64,000 nt of DNA from Adiantum capillus-veneris (GCA_014529385.2 CM043963.1:68371912-68435911), one strand, 5' to 3'; counted from the first letter of the stretch, positions 34,331-45,895 are shown. Translations and numbers: made by a program. The notes: generated by a model not told the origin, from the sequence alone.

Positions 34331-35544
34331 GTAAGCTTCCCCACCTTGGAGGCTCAAAATTAGGTGTGAGCCCCATGGTTATCTCCACTGATAGGGTCCC
34401 CAACTAGAGTATGTTGTAGACATTTAGAGCAGCTTAGTTCAAATACTCATGAAATTTGCTTTCTTTATCTTATAGAAAATAAGCTAATTCTACCCTAATT
34501 AATTTTTGTTATACACCTTACTCTGGCCAATAAAAAACCAAAAGCACTCTGCTTGTAACCTCTAGTGGACTCGTAGCCATAGTTGCCATACAACTCCTAC
34601 TCTGTCCTTTATTCAACAAATACAAATGCCTTCCACCCAACAAGGCACAACCAATTAGTAGCCTCTATAAGCGCTAACCTTGTCCAGACTTCAACGGGCT
34701 AGACCCTCATAACACCAAATCTTGTCTTCGTACGTAGAGAAGAAATTAGCCGCTCAAAAGCTGGATCCCAATCCAATTTAGGAAATACAAAATAGAGTGT
34801 GAGGCTGCCATACTCACAGACGTAGTAGTAAGGAAGAGATCCTACAAGCTTCCAAGAAAGAAGACCGCAGCGTGCTGGTAAAATCAAATCATGTGGTCGA
34901 GGCTAGGTTTGCATACTACTATTTTGCAAGCTTGTGTTCAAGGGCTGCTATAGTCTAGTTCACTATACCTTGCCAGGTTGCGAGCTTCAAAAATCTCTCG
35001 AGTTTGCAAATCTACGGAAATCTACAATATGAAGATATTTGCCTACAATCTAATTCATACCTTGATAGGTTGTTGCGAGCTTTGGAAGTCTCTCTTGCCT
35101 ACAAACCCACCAACATCAACAATATGGAGATATCGACCTGTAGTTCCATGTGAGCTTCAGGACTGACTCAAGGTGTTGATCTTGTCTTTGAGATACTGTT
35201 GCACCAATAGTATCTCAGTGATAACGACATCATTCTGCACACCCACAAACATAAGAAATATGGAGATATTGATATGCAGTCCTATAGCTAGGTTGCGAGC
35301 TTTCGAGCTAGTCTTCGAGATACTGTTGCACCCAAAAAATCCTGAGCTTCAAAAATGTCTCGAGACCGCAAATCCATGGGCATCAATAGTATCAAGATAT
35401 CGGCCTCCTCAGTCCCGTTGCGAGCTTCAAAAATCTCCTTGGAGCAAAATGCTGACTAAAGATGTCGAGCTAGTCTTTGAGATACCGCTGCACCAACAAA
35501 AGGTTGAAATCTATCGAGCCTACAGACCTTTGAGAAAACAGTGA
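34331..35544. repeat. Non-coding DNA with dispersed degenerate repeats
   Basis: No gene is seen. From about 34975 the phrases gttgcgagctt, gagatac.gttgcacc and atatggagatat recur irregularly (about 34976, 35072, 35290, 35417), suggesting a heavily mutated tandem family. Confidence 0.5.
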
Positions 35545-35555
35545 GAAAATCAATT

Positions 35556-36023
35556 TCAACTCACCTTCGTAAGGACACATGTGCCTCCTTTCTTGACAAG
35601 ACCATGAGGCTGCGTTACATAAGCTTCCTCAAATATGTCACCATTCAAGAAAGCAGTAACAATGTGTGATTGATGCACATCCCAACCAAAATGAGCTACC
35701 AATGCACATAGAAAATGCATTGTAGTCATACGACAAGTGGGAGAAAAATTCTCTTCATAATCTATGCCTTTTTGTTGTGCATAACCCTTTGCAACAAGTT
35801 GAGCCTTATGGAGATCGATCTCACCATCTGGCTTGCGTTTCAACTTGTAAACCCACTTCGTACCAATGGCCTTTTTTCCAGGAGGAAAATCACATAAAGT
35901 CCATGTGTCATTTTCTATAAGTGCATCATATTCTGATTGCATGGCAGCCATCCAATTTTTTGGATTTTTTGCTTCATCAAAAGACAGAGGTTCCTCAACA
36001 TCATGTAAGCTAGACACACCCAA
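35556..36023 (-). pseudogene. copia RT, N-terminal half
   Basis: A 155-codon frame with MAAMQSEYDALIENDTWTL, GTKWVYKLKRKPDGEIDLHK, LVAKGYAQQKGIDYEENFSP and VTAFLNGDIFEEAYVTQP, the opening blocks of plant copia RT. It stops before the YVDD block, so no catalytic centre is present. Confidence 0.85.
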
Positions 36024-36115
36024 AGCATAACAATTTGATGTATAAGATGCATGGCGAGAGCCTGAATGAGTACGACTAGTGCATCCAATTTTCTATCACG
36101 CAAAGTGTGTACGAT

Positions 36116-36906
36116 TCATTTTGGCATACCTCTAGCCTGCTCATTTTCAGCCCTTTCCTCATCAAGTATATCATGTACATCTATAACATTTTCTGAAACC
36201 CCCACAGGCTGTACATTTGCCTCATTGGAATTTACATTTGAACTTCCACCACTAAAAAGAGGCAACAAAGTGTCATAAATGTCCTGTGAGCTTATATTAT
36301 TATCTCTAGTACATGACAGCAAGGATTGAACAGAATCTTCCACAAACACTACATCTCGTGAAACCAAAATACGCTTTGTTTGCAGATGATATAACTTGTA
36401 ACCTTTGCTTTCAGCACTATAACCAACAAAAATACATTTGACAGTCTTATCATCCAATTTTTTGTGTTGTGTTTGTGGCACCAAAGCATATGCCAAACAA
36501 CCAAAAACACGCATGTGCTCAATAGAAGGCTTTCTATCATGCCATGCTTCATATGGACTAATAGACTGCAAAGATTTCGTAGGACACCTATTAAGTACAT
36601 AAGTGGCACACATGATGGACTCAAGCCAAAAATAATGCGACAAAGCTTGACTTTTGATGATACATCGTACCATTTTCGTAAGTGACCTGTTTTCCTTTCA
36701 ACAACACCATTTTGTTGAGGTGTATAAGGCACTGTACATTGGTGTTTTATCCCACAGCTAGCCAAAAATGCATTAAATTCATGAGACATATATTCCCCCC
36801 CTCGATCGGAATGGAGGGTGCCCATGGTACATTTTGATACATTTTTAGTCATAGCCATAAATTGTTTCAAGCACATAAAAACTTCAGACACTCGCAGCAG
36901 AACCAT
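36116..36906 (-). pseudogene. copia integrase, frameshifted
   Basis: LHSDRGGEYMSHEFNAFL and TPQQNGVVERKTGHL (catalytic Asp and Glu) in one frame to about 36700, then a second frame with the C-terminal SPYEAWHDRKPSIEHMRVFG, KCIFVGYSAESKGYKLYH and RDVVFVEDS. The first catalytic Asp (H-T-D block) is missing through deletion. Confidence 0.85.
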
Positions 36907-37380
36907 AAGAAGTGGCTACATTGCTGTTACCACCCTTTATTTGAAAATTAGTAAAAGCCTGCTCAACTACACACTGCCTAGTCCTATTTTTTCTGGAAAG
37001 TGACTCTTGCAACAGCAATGTGCATAATGCATCAAACTTGACAACTTCAGTATCTCCTTGGGTCACTAGTCTCCAAGTACTAGCAAAAGTTTAGTATGAA
37101 TTTGGTAAGGCATCAAGAACAGTATGCACAAGGGAATTGTCTAAAATGACTTCACCTGCATAAATAATTTCTCATTGATATCCTTGACACTAGCAGGGAA
37201 AGTGTCCATATCATCTTCCTCATGCATAATCTTCAACTCCAGCTCTTTACGCAGAGCAAAGCAATTTTAGCCTCATTGCGACTTGCATAAAGACCAGCCA
37301 AAATATCCCAAGCCTGTTTTGCAGATTTTGCTGAATGAATGTGAGGAACAATGGTGTGCTTCCACGTTGCAATTGTAAGT
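36884..37380 (-). pseudogene. copia gag fragment
   Basis: Minus-strand frames read AKQAWDILAGLYASR and RKELELKIMHEEDDMDTF, then FTNFQIKGG, the UBN2-type gag pattern, broken by stops. The zinc knuckle that should follow is absent; sequence runs straight into integrase near 36900. Confidence 0.6.
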
Positions 37381-37386
37381 ATTATT

Positions 37387-37612
37387 CACATCTCAACTGC
37401 ATTTGATTTGTCATTTCACTTATTGATACTCTCATTTTAACTTTTCTTATATATTTTGAAACGTTTATCCCTCTTCTTATGAGCAATGGCTCCATTCGTC
37501 ACATCTCAACTACATTAGATTTGTCATTATCACTTATTGATACTCTTAGTTTAACTCTTGTTATATATTTTGCAGATGTTGATCCCTCTTCTTATGAGCA
37601 ATGGGAGCATAT
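37387..37612 (+). repeat. 113-bp tandem duplication at the 5' edge of gene X
   Basis: cacatctcaact.catt..atttgtcatt recurs at 37387 and 37500. The second copy ends in ttttgcag|atgttgatccc, an apparent splice acceptor and exon start. In the first copy the acceptor is lost (tttgaaacg). Confidence 0.8.
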
Positions 37613-38437
37613 GGAGTGCATAATAGGCCTCTTCCTTGTCGTTCATGCCCACATTGGTTCTCTACAGTATTCAGGGAGAACCATCAAAAGCCTGGCTGAT
37701 GAAGGAATATTTTTCTATGACCACTTCTACCAACTCTGCCTAGGGAATAAGAATGGCATGTTGGGGAAAGTGCCTCTACCAACCGACTAGAACACAGTGG
37801 ACTGGCCAGTACCTGAGGAAACAATGGTGGAGGCAATGTGAAGTAAGCTCTACAAGGATATACAGAGGTCTCTATGTAGCTCTACTCCCACAAACTGGTT
37901 AGAATTCCAAACTTTTGTCTTGTTGCACTGTTCATAGAGTTGTTTCATAACTACAATATACATGTTACGAAAACTATGTTCATGTGCAAGTCATTTCAGC
38001 AGTCATCCTGTGACAAACTTCTTGACAGAGGATGGTATGTAAAGGAAGACATTGGCATACGGTGCGAGGTCGAGCTTGACACTCTAGTTGTCAAGTACAT
38101 GATTGCAAGCCAATCACTGTTAGTCTCCTTTTGGTATATGCGATCACAAATGCTCAGAGGTAAGTACATTCTTATGGACCAGGTTTCTACAGGTTTGGAA
38201 GATACTCCTGATGTGGATGTGGAAGTGTTTGATAAAGAGCATGGCCTAATGTTGGTGGTTACAATAAGTGAGCTATGCAGTCTTCTGCAGTTGCGGCACG
38301 ACATAATTGAAGGGTCAATGGACAGGGACCTTTCATATTTTTCCTTTTTCCTAGCTGGCCTTAAGCTGATGCGGCGTAGGGAAAAAGATATTTTGTGCAA
38401 AGAGTTGGATGGTCGGGTTGAAATAGTGTCAATGTAA
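37577..38437 (+). pseudogene. Gene X, copy A: unknown protein, truncated and with stops
   Basis: I do not recognise the family. After an apparent acceptor at 37576, the frame reads SSYEQWEHMECIIGLFLVV, then RTIKSLADEGIFFYDHFYQL, with stops near 37788 and after. A second open stretch at 37940-38437 has LDTLVVKYMIASQSLL and GKYILMDQVSTGLEDTPDV. Both parts align with the copy at 49142-50397: GIFFYD with xLAD before it, then K-S-C-x-D-x-L. The N-terminal half is missing; the copia fragment abuts it. It converges on gene Y with about 250 bp between stops. Confidence 0.5.
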
Positions 38438-38564
38438 CAGAGATTCTTGTGAACCCAAGTGTATACGAATGACTTTCAATACATGAAGTTTTTTTGAGCT
38501 CATTTGTCAATAGTGGTCTGTGAATATAAGTGTTCTTGAAATACATTTCTTTAGCCATTGCCAC

Positions 38565-38565
38565 A

Positions 38566-38610
<45 letters not shown>
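38565..38610. repeat. (CT)n microsatellite between genes X and Y
   Basis: About 20 CT units within the convergent intergenic space. Confidence 0.9.
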
Positions 38611-38612
<2 letters not shown>

Positions 38613-38689
38613 GTTAGGCAAGACAAAGACATGATAGAAGAGTCATCTTAATTCATTAGAAAGTACAAACTCGTCCGTGAACAATGGAC

Positions 38690-39215
38690 TGAGATAAAAT
38701 TTCTATAAGTATGGAATCAAAATGTCTTCAAGGTAAAAATCAAAGGTATGCCCCTCAAAAGAAGGTGGTGAGATAGTTGTTTCTGATGGATTTCGGTCTC
38801 TCTTTTCAGGAGTATCATCAATCAGTAGTGTATTATTTGCATCAAAGGATACATCGATTTGGATGAAGGGTTTGTACAAAAGAGGTAAGTGTGGTTTTTT
38901 AGGGTGGTAGTGGCCCTCGACGGTAACTCATTTTCTCTTATCATACAAAAAGGTAAAATCTGACATATGAGCACCGCATACACCGCAAACTATTGCTACT
39001 AGTGGCGATAAGTTTTGCCTTTGCATTGAAGAACATACGGCAACTCTGAAGCGCGGAAGAAGAAACTGAATAAAGTCTTTGGTTCCTGGACGAACCACGA
39101 CTCGACAAGTACCCGTCCGAAATGTTTGCAAATCCTCGAAGGGGTCTGCTATACCCAGAGGCACGCGCATCAACAGCAATCCATTGATGTCCAAGATAAT
39201 CAACCTTTGTAAAAG
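38690..39215 (-). pseudogene. Gene Y copy A, FCP1/NIF-like phosphatase domain
   Basis: Minus-strand frame from about 39203: IILDINGLLLMR, where FCP1/SCP phosphatases have the nucleophile motif DxDxT (here D-I-N-G, second Asp replaced as in several plant paralogues). CRVVVRPGTKDFIQFLLPRF and VAVCSSMQRQNLSPL (the usual x-W/C-S-S motif) follow. After a TGA near 38935 it continues with ANNTLLIDDTPEK, the HAD motif with paired Asp, and ends near 38690. HAD-family phosphatases of this type act on phosphoserine of RNA polymerase II CTD or similar. The missing second Asp and the stop argue against activity. An intron (39236-39211) appears to precede it. Confidence 0.6.
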
Positions 39216-39236
39216 TTGACAAGTACATATAAGTAA

Positions 39237-39776
39237 TTAGAAGCTGAACATATTTTTACATACTTGAATAGACATTACCGGAACAACCATATCTATAGGT
39301 AGCAAGGGTCCATATTGGGTCCCTATAGTGTTGTTGTCGTTGTTGCTATCCTCTGCTTTAGCTTCATCGTTGTAGTCATCGTTCTCATCTTCATCAAGGA
39401 TCTCCCCCATGGCTCTTTCTGCCTCATTCAGGGTTTCCTCTAAGGTCTTTTCCTCTCCCTCCATTGGCCGGCTTGCATCATCCATATCCTTTTGGGGCTC
39501 CTCCATTCACCGGATTGCCTCATCCATAGGCATGCTTTCCTCATCCATCCTTGCCTCATCCAGGGTTTCCTCCATGGGCTCTTTTGGCTCCTCCACTGGC
39601 CTACTTGGCTCTTTCATTGTCTCCTCCATAAGCCCCTCTGCTTGTACACTAGCACCTTGCATAGCCTCATTTGACCTTTCTTCATCTGGCTCTTTCATCT
39701 TTGGCTGGTATGACCCCCTCGGCCCGTTGTGATTCCACTGCATCTGATGCAGGGGCTTGTCGTGGTGGCTCGTCAT
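39237..39776 (-). pseudogene. Gene Y copy A, acidic Glu/Pro/Met-rich linker
   Basis: One frame with a single TGA at 39507 encodes repeats of the type EEPxEPMEETLDEA and EKTLEETLNEAE, highly acidic and probably disordered. It lies between the Ulp1-like and phosphatase-like parts. A frame change near 39700 separates it from the protease exon. Copy B has an acidic segment of similar composition upstream of its protease. Confidence 0.4.
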
Positions 39777-39779
39777 GTA

Positions 39780-40560
39780 TTGTCATATGAATTGTGCGGT
39801 CGTCCAAGCAGCTATCTTTAGCTTCTCTAGGGTTCGCCATAGTGAGCAGGTGTTGTATTAGACTTGCCCGATATCTTTGCAAATAATCATATGTGTAGTT
39901 TTGCACAGCACTCTGCAAAATTGAAAGACCACATGGTGAGAAGTCTTGTATAAAGAAAACCAAAACTGACTGAATGCATTGCCAAATGGTTACCTTAGTC
40001 ATGAAAGGTTTTAATGCAAAGTAGCTTTGCACGACATATTCTGCATGGAGAAGACATCTCCAGCCACAAGAAGTTGCATCGGTTTGATTTGGTACAGGCA
40101 CATCTTTGATTGGGGCCTTGTATAGTTCATACCTTCCACATAGCTTGCCATAAGCAAGCAATAATCTCTTTATACAACTTCACAAAGGAGTATCAGGATG
40201 TTAGCTTGAGGATTTCAAATTTACATGGATATCTATAAGAAACACTTTCTGATACATAACACTTACAGCCTAATTTCAGGGTGGGTTCCTTTTATTGAAT
40301 TGAACACCCACACTGCTGGCTGCTTAACATCAAGGCATATGAATGAGACTCCAGTGATGGTTGTTCTCATAAGGAAAGATGATGACAGTTACTTCCAGCA
40401 TAGCACAGTGGAGAAACCAACTCTTGAATGTGCCAGATGGACTGTTCTTCTGTCTGACAATCAGTGACATTTGTGGATCAACAAGAAACACCTCCGTGTG
40501 GTGGAAGTTGACTTTTGATCAAACTGCAGGGAGTGTACCTGAGTTAGTACACCTACCATT
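39780..40560 (-). pseudogene. Gene Y copy A, Ulp1-like (C48) cysteine protease domain
   Basis: Minus-strand reading shows VTVIIFPYENNHHWSLI near 40360 (the His-Trp of Ulp1 proteases), stops in the middle, then from 40161 APIKDVPVPNQTDATSCGW, carrying the oxyanion Gln and catalytic Cys in the Q-x6-C-G context of the family. Next come LHAEYVVQSYF, an 81-bp intron (39993-39913, GTAACC to TTTTGCAG) and QNYTYDYLQRYR. Ulp1 enzymes remove SUMO-like modifiers; Ulp1 domains are often carried by plant Mutator and CACTA elements. Stops at about 40330 and 40190 suggest decay, although some may lie in introns. Confidence 0.6.
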
Positions 40561-40839
40561 TGAGTTTTCAAAGTTAGAAAAATATTAAAACTTACTTAGG
40601 ACAAACATAGATAATTGTATCTAATATCTAAGTATCTGGATCCAACAATATATTAATGTCCACTGTATCCAGAGCCAGCTTTCTGGCTCCATCTATCAAT
40701 GGTATCTCTACAAGCAAACCATCCTTCATTGAAAGTAGAGTATATTTGTTGCTTGCATCTGTGGATAGGGTCACATTGCATTCTCTTTGCCTCTAGGACT
40801 CCACTGCTAATTTGGATTTCTCCTTAAGCTCTACTTCCC
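40561..40839 (-). pseudogene. Gene Y copy A, segment between H3-like and Ulp1-like parts
   Basis: Minus-strand frame reads LSMKDGLLVEIPLIDGARKL and ALDTVDINILLDPDT before a stop. In copy B the corresponding place has LQVLLSAAPLHAQIL and DQQDFLCMHSF. No known domain is seen. Confidence 0.3.
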
Positions 40840-41421
40840 TTATGTCTTCTGTTTGCGAGCAACAATATCTGCCCTTGCCCTTGTATTAACATCATGTGTG
40901 ACATCTACAACTGTGACTTGTGGCAATAGCTCAGGGGGGTATAGCAAAATTTCCCTCATTTTCTTATCCTTGCAAACATTGGGGACCAGAAGTTTGTCAT
41001 ACCTCCACCTTACCCTTTTTAGTGTCTCACCGTCTTTGTCCATTACAGTCACCCTATGGTCATGGGATGCTACAATGGTCATGTCACTGAAGTACTCAAG
41101 CAGGAAGTCCTCTGTTGCTTCCTGTAGAGCCATCAGTGCAACCACTTTCCACCTTTTAGTGCCCCATGTAGCTTCTTCACAAATGGACCTCACCATCCTT
41201 TGAAAGGGCAGCTTTGGTATGCACAAATCAACACATTTCTGTGCCTTCCTGGTTTCTCTGAAAAGTCCCATGCAGCTCTGTAACTTCTTCACCCTTGGAC
41301 CTTTCAAAATTTTACTTGGCTTTCCAGGTCTCTTCTTTGGGGTTGCAGATCTGCTACTTGCCTTAGCTGCTAACCCTCGTCCCTTGCCCACCTTCCTTGC
41401 ACTGGCCTTTGTTCTAGCCAT
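40840..41421 (-). CDS. Histone H3-fold protein (gene Y copy A, N-terminal part)
   Basis: ATG at 41421 opens 193 codons without interruption. The N-terminus MARTKASARKVGKG matches the H3 tail (MARTKQTARK in canonical H3), keeping K4 and the ARK around K9. After a basic linker of about 75 residues longer than in H3, the fold follows: KLPFQRMVRSI (alpha1), VVALMALQEATEDFLLEYFSD (alpha2, compare ALQEA in H3) and ASHDHRVTVMDKDGETLKRV (L2-alpha3, compare RVTIMPKD). The C-terminus extends about 45 residues beyond alpha3. Canonical H3 is 135 residues. A (CT)n tract begins just upstream. It could be a CenH3-like or captured H3 paralogue; a joint product with the downstream Ulp1 part is possible. H3-fold identity is fairly secure; role is unknown. 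Confidence 0.75.
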   Translation of the reverse strand: MARTKASARKVGKGRGLAAKASSRSATPKKRPGKPSKILKGPRVKKLQSCMGLFRETRKAQKCVDLCIPKLPFQRMVRSICEEATWGTKRWKVVALMALQEATEDFLLEYFSDMTIVASHDHRVTVMDKDGETLKRVRWRYDKLLVPNVCKDKKMREILLYPPELLPQVTVVDVTHDVNTRARADIVARKQKT

Positions 41422-41442
41422 TCCACTGTATAAGAATAGAAG

Positions 41443-41546
<104 letters not shown>

Positions 41547-41674
41547 TCTCTCTCTCTCTCCAAAACTCTCCATGTCTCTCACCAAAACTTATCCCATTAC
41601 TAACAGCGCGCATGAAAGATTTTTTTGACCCAAAAATACACCTCCGCGCACCGTTAGTGAAAAGGAAACAGAAA

Positions 41675-41717
<43 letters not shown>

Positions 41718-41787
41718 CTTTCGCCCTGTCTCCACTATTCCTCTCTCTCTCTATAACACAAACACACACACACAGACTCTCTCTCTC

Positions 41788-41820
<33 letters not shown>

Positions 41821-41888
41821 ATCCTCCAAAGCAGACCAAAACACACACACACACCCTCTCTCTCACTCGTTCTCCTTGCCCCTCCACA

Positions 41889-41951
41889 GTACTAAAGGCA
41901 CGCTTACAGACATCCAAATCGTAGGTGGCTGTCTCCGCGCGCCTTTAGTAC
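41889..41951. repeat. 63-bp hairpin repeat, family 1, copy 1
   Basis: Starts gtactaaaggcacgc and ends gcgcgcctttagtac, inverted arms around an unpaired centre. Same length as the copies at 43093 and 43257. Confidence 0.75.
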
Positions 41952-42031
<80 letters not shown>

Positions 42032-42507
42032 TATGTGTGTTGAGTGAGTGTGTGTGTGTGTGTGTGTGTTGTATGTATGTCTGTGTGTGTGCAAGAGAGA
42101 GAGAGATATGAAATTTCCTGTGAGAGAAAGAGAGAGAGAAAAAGAAACAGAGAGAGAGAGAGACCTTTGAGAAAGAGAGACAGTGATAGAGAGAGAGAGG
42201 CACAGGACGACCTTTTAGAAAGAGAGAGAGAGAGAGGGCCAAACCTTCGTAGGAGAAGCGAAGCCTACTCTCTTTTTCACGTTCTTTCTGTCGGAGACGC
42301 AGACGGAGGCTCAGTTTCTCTTTATCTCACTCTCTTTGACTCTCTCGGTGTCTATCTTTGTCTCTCATGCCTTTTAGGTGTCACGTACTAACGTATCCGA
42401 GCGCATTAAATGACCGCATGTGCGGCATCATGCACACTAGATTCTATTTTAATCACCACGTGGGGCGCCGCCGGGGGTAACTGTTATACATGTCTAATTG
42501 GGGGGGG

Positions 42508-42591
<84 letters not shown>

Positions 42592-42620
42592 TATAGAAAG
42601 AGAGTGAAACCTCATAAATT

Positions 42621-42736
<116 letters not shown>

Positions 42737-42752
42737 AGGGAGGCTCATTACT

Positions 42753-42799
<47 letters not shown>

Positions 42800-43092
42800 A
42801 GACTCATTACTATCACAGAGAGAGAGAGAGAGGGACAGAGAGAAAGCGAAGAGAGCGCAATGGAGCAGACGGCTCCCATGGAGTTTCTGCAAACTCCACC
42901 AACAAAAGGTCATCTCTCACTCTCTCTCTTTCTCTCTCTCTCTCTATTTCTAGCAATAGCTAGCAGTGTGTGTGTGTGGAAACAAACAAAAACCCATACT
43001 GTTGAATACACACACACGCACATACACACACAGACACACACACACACACACACATAGACTCTCTCTCTCTCTCTCTTTGTGTGTGTGTGTGT

Positions 43093-43155
43093 GTACTAAA
43101 GGCGCACAGAGACAACCAAGTACTCTTTGCAACTCTCTCTGCGCACCTTTAGTAC
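43093..43155. repeat. 63-bp hairpin repeat, family 1, copy 2
   Basis: Arms gtactaaaggcgcacagaga and tctctgcgcacctttagtac pair over about 22 bp around a 20-nt loop. It is followed by tgttgagagg and a (CT)n tract. Confidence 0.8.
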
Positions 43156-43165
43156 TGTTGAGAGG

Positions 43166-43246
<81 letters not shown>

Positions 43247-43256
43247 TTGTCTCTGT

Positions 43257-43319
43257 GTACTAAAGGTGCGCAGAGACAACCACGTACTCTTTGCAACGCT
43301 TTGCATGCGCCTTTAGTAC
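43257..43319. repeat. 63-bp hairpin repeat, family 1, copy 3
   Basis: Arms gtactaaaggtgcgca and tgcgcctttagtac-type. It is followed by tgttgggagg and a (CA)n tract, so the unit hairpin-tgttgngagg-microsatellite is repeated. Confidence 0.8.
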
Positions 43320-43328
43320 TGTTGGGAG

Positions 43329-43493
<165 letters not shown>

Positions 43494-43749
43494 CTGTGTG
43501 TGTTTTTTGGTGTGCTTTGGAGAGAGAGAGAGAGAACAAAGACTTGCATTGTTTCCTGATGATCAATAGGATTAACGTCCAGTAGGTAGAAGAGACTAAA
43601 ACCAAACCCAAAGCTTGTGCTAGGATTCCAACCTTTACAGGCTCAGTTGCTTAGCATTTCTGCCAAAAGAACTGTTGACTTTTGTTAGGACTTTGATCAA
43701 GAAGAGTCAATTTGTGAAGATGAGTTAGAGAGGTCGGCAGGCCAAGAGT

Positions 43750-44897
43750 ATGTATCCCTCACCCTCCAAGGGTCCCTCACCCTCTACAGTTGTCAAGAAA
43801 AATACAAGAAAGAGGAATATAGACTTCTCAGATGATGCAGATCTCCCAGCAAGCAGTCCTTGTGCAAGTAAAGGTAAAGACAAAGAGGACGTGCCTTCTC
43901 TGGAAGATACAGCTGTAACTAATGAGAGGCTGTTCAACTTTGCAACATCGTGTGGTGCTGGGGACAAATATGATCTAATTAATTCTATGTTTAACCCAAA
44001 ATTTGATATTGAAGACCTCTTAGCTTAGCACAGTGAATTCTTGCAGCCCTACAGAGATCAATTTGAACTGATGGTGCAGGTAGGGAGGGTTGTGCTGCCC
44101 AGTATGATTGTCGTTCATTTAAATGACTGCGGTGGAAAAAGATAGGGATTGAAGAAGTATAGGGAATTACCACCTGCTTGCTGACATTAAGCTTGCCCTT
44201 TGCACCAAAAAGAGTGCAAACTTATTCAGGAATCCTTTGGCTTTATGATTTACGTGAACAGCCTGTTTGGATTCCTCATGCAGAATCTTGATGAGGTGAT
44301 AGAGGAGCAGGATGCAGCACCAGATGAAGAATGCGAGGAGACAACACATATACAAGAAGTCGAGGAGGTTGAAGATATAGTTGACCTTGAGGTTGAGGCA
44401 ATTGAAGTTCAAAGAAGTAAGATGCTCTCTGTGAAAACAACAGGGATCAAACTACACTTGGATGTAAGTAACTTCACTGAGAAGCATGTTTAGATGATGT
44501 TGCCTGTTGTGCCTGAGTTCAGGATTGGAGACAGGACGTATATCTTTTTACATGATGTGCAAAGCACCTTTTATTTAAGGGAGGACTTCTCCTGGCTATC
44601 ATTTCCAGAGTCCAAGAGGAGAGGAGTGGATTTGTTTCAGAGGATAGTAGTGATGATGAGGCAATGAAAACATCCAACAATCCAATGGAATGCCTCCGAA
44701 GTTGCTTTGAGAAAGCTAAAAAATACAAGGAGACACTACCGGATGAAGCCACCTTCCAAGCAATAAGACAAAGCCTAAGACCATCAACAAGTCACAAAGA
44801 AGTGGAGGATTGGTTTAACCATTCAGGTCAGGAGTCAACTACATCTATGGACCTATGGCAGGAAAACCTCTTTTTGCAGGATGAGAGCTTCATGGTA

Positions 44898-44937
<40 letters not shown>

Positions 44938-45391
44938 ACTTACTCAAACATGATATGTGCAGTCTTGGATTGCTGACAAGGACAACTTCCTTCGACGACG
45001 GACTCGAGAGTATCGTGGAAGGGATGCGGCCCTAGCACAGTATCTTTCAAAGCTTTGCGAGTCGTCGATAATAGTTTTTCACAATGGAATGTCACATGAG
45101 GGTACAATACCAACTTACACATTAAAGACACTATCACGCTTCTTGGGTGGACCCGTGCTGCCCAAAAGTGCAGATAAATTCATTCTTGTGGACAAAGTGT
45201 TTGCCAGAGATTGTTTTGGTTACTGCCCGGGCTATACAGGTGGTCGGGCAGCGTATTACTACACTTACACAGCAATGGCACTAGCTCTTGGCAGACAAAA
45301 CCCGGATGAACTTTTAGAGTATGGCAAACATCTCATGATTCGTTACAAGGGTGATGTGCCAAAAAACAAAATTGAACCTTCAAAATATTGA
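43750..45391 (+). pseudogene. Gene Z, copy A: unknown protein with several stops
   Basis: I do not recognise the family. From 43750 a Ser/Lys-rich head with SDDADLPASSP leads to NERLFNFATSCGAG and MFNPKFDIEDLLA, stop at 44026. Later frames contain the acidic EEVEDIVDLEVEAIEV, VVPEFRIGDRTYIFLHDVQ and a last open stretch (44957-45391) with LAQYLSKLCESSIIVFHNG, LPKSADKFILVDKVFARDCF and a Tyr-rich RAAYYYTYTA. The part around LFxF and MFN, and the acidic segment, resemble the copy at 56363-56948. A (TG)n tract interrupts it at 44901-44935. It converges on gene T. Exon structure is unknown, so some stops may be intronic. Confidence 0.45.
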
Positions 45392-45895
45392 TACACTTCA
45401 AGTAGCAATTGTATAAGATCATGTATTACAGAAATATAGAAATTTTGTACAATGTCATCCACTCAGAGTATCTTTCTCCACTTTTGGTTCACATACACCA
45501 TTGTCTCTCTCCACCTTCGTTGACCTTCACGAGCACCGGAGTTGTTGTATGCCATTAATCTTTTAATTTTCTTTTGTTGTAAATGTCTGATGGCTTGTGT
45601 TGTTGTTGAAGAGGCCAAGACTTCTTTTTCCTGCATTCGATGAATGATTCTACGATAGAACCATTCAAATAGTTCTCTAAACTGTTAGCCTTGATTTGAG
45701 AGCCACCATGTCGTGTGTGCCTGAAATACGCATTTCTCACCATGTAATGAGACTTTTCCATCCCTTGGGTATTCCATATTTCCGGGTTCCCATACTTTTG
45801 TATAAAATATGGTAAATGATTGAAAATGACGTGCTGGATATGAAAATTTATTACTTAGAATGTTTTACACTCACATAGCTGCACATAAAAGAGAA

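Larger units (their letters stand above)
35545..37380 (-). mobile_element. Ty1/copia fragment, gag joined to integrase and RT N-terminus
   Basis: On the minus strand the order is gag, integrase core, integrase C-terminus, RT N-terminal half. The gag knuckle and protease are missing, as is everything after the first RT blocks. No LTRs were found at either end. A separate lineage from the copia element at 8828. Confidence 0.8.
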
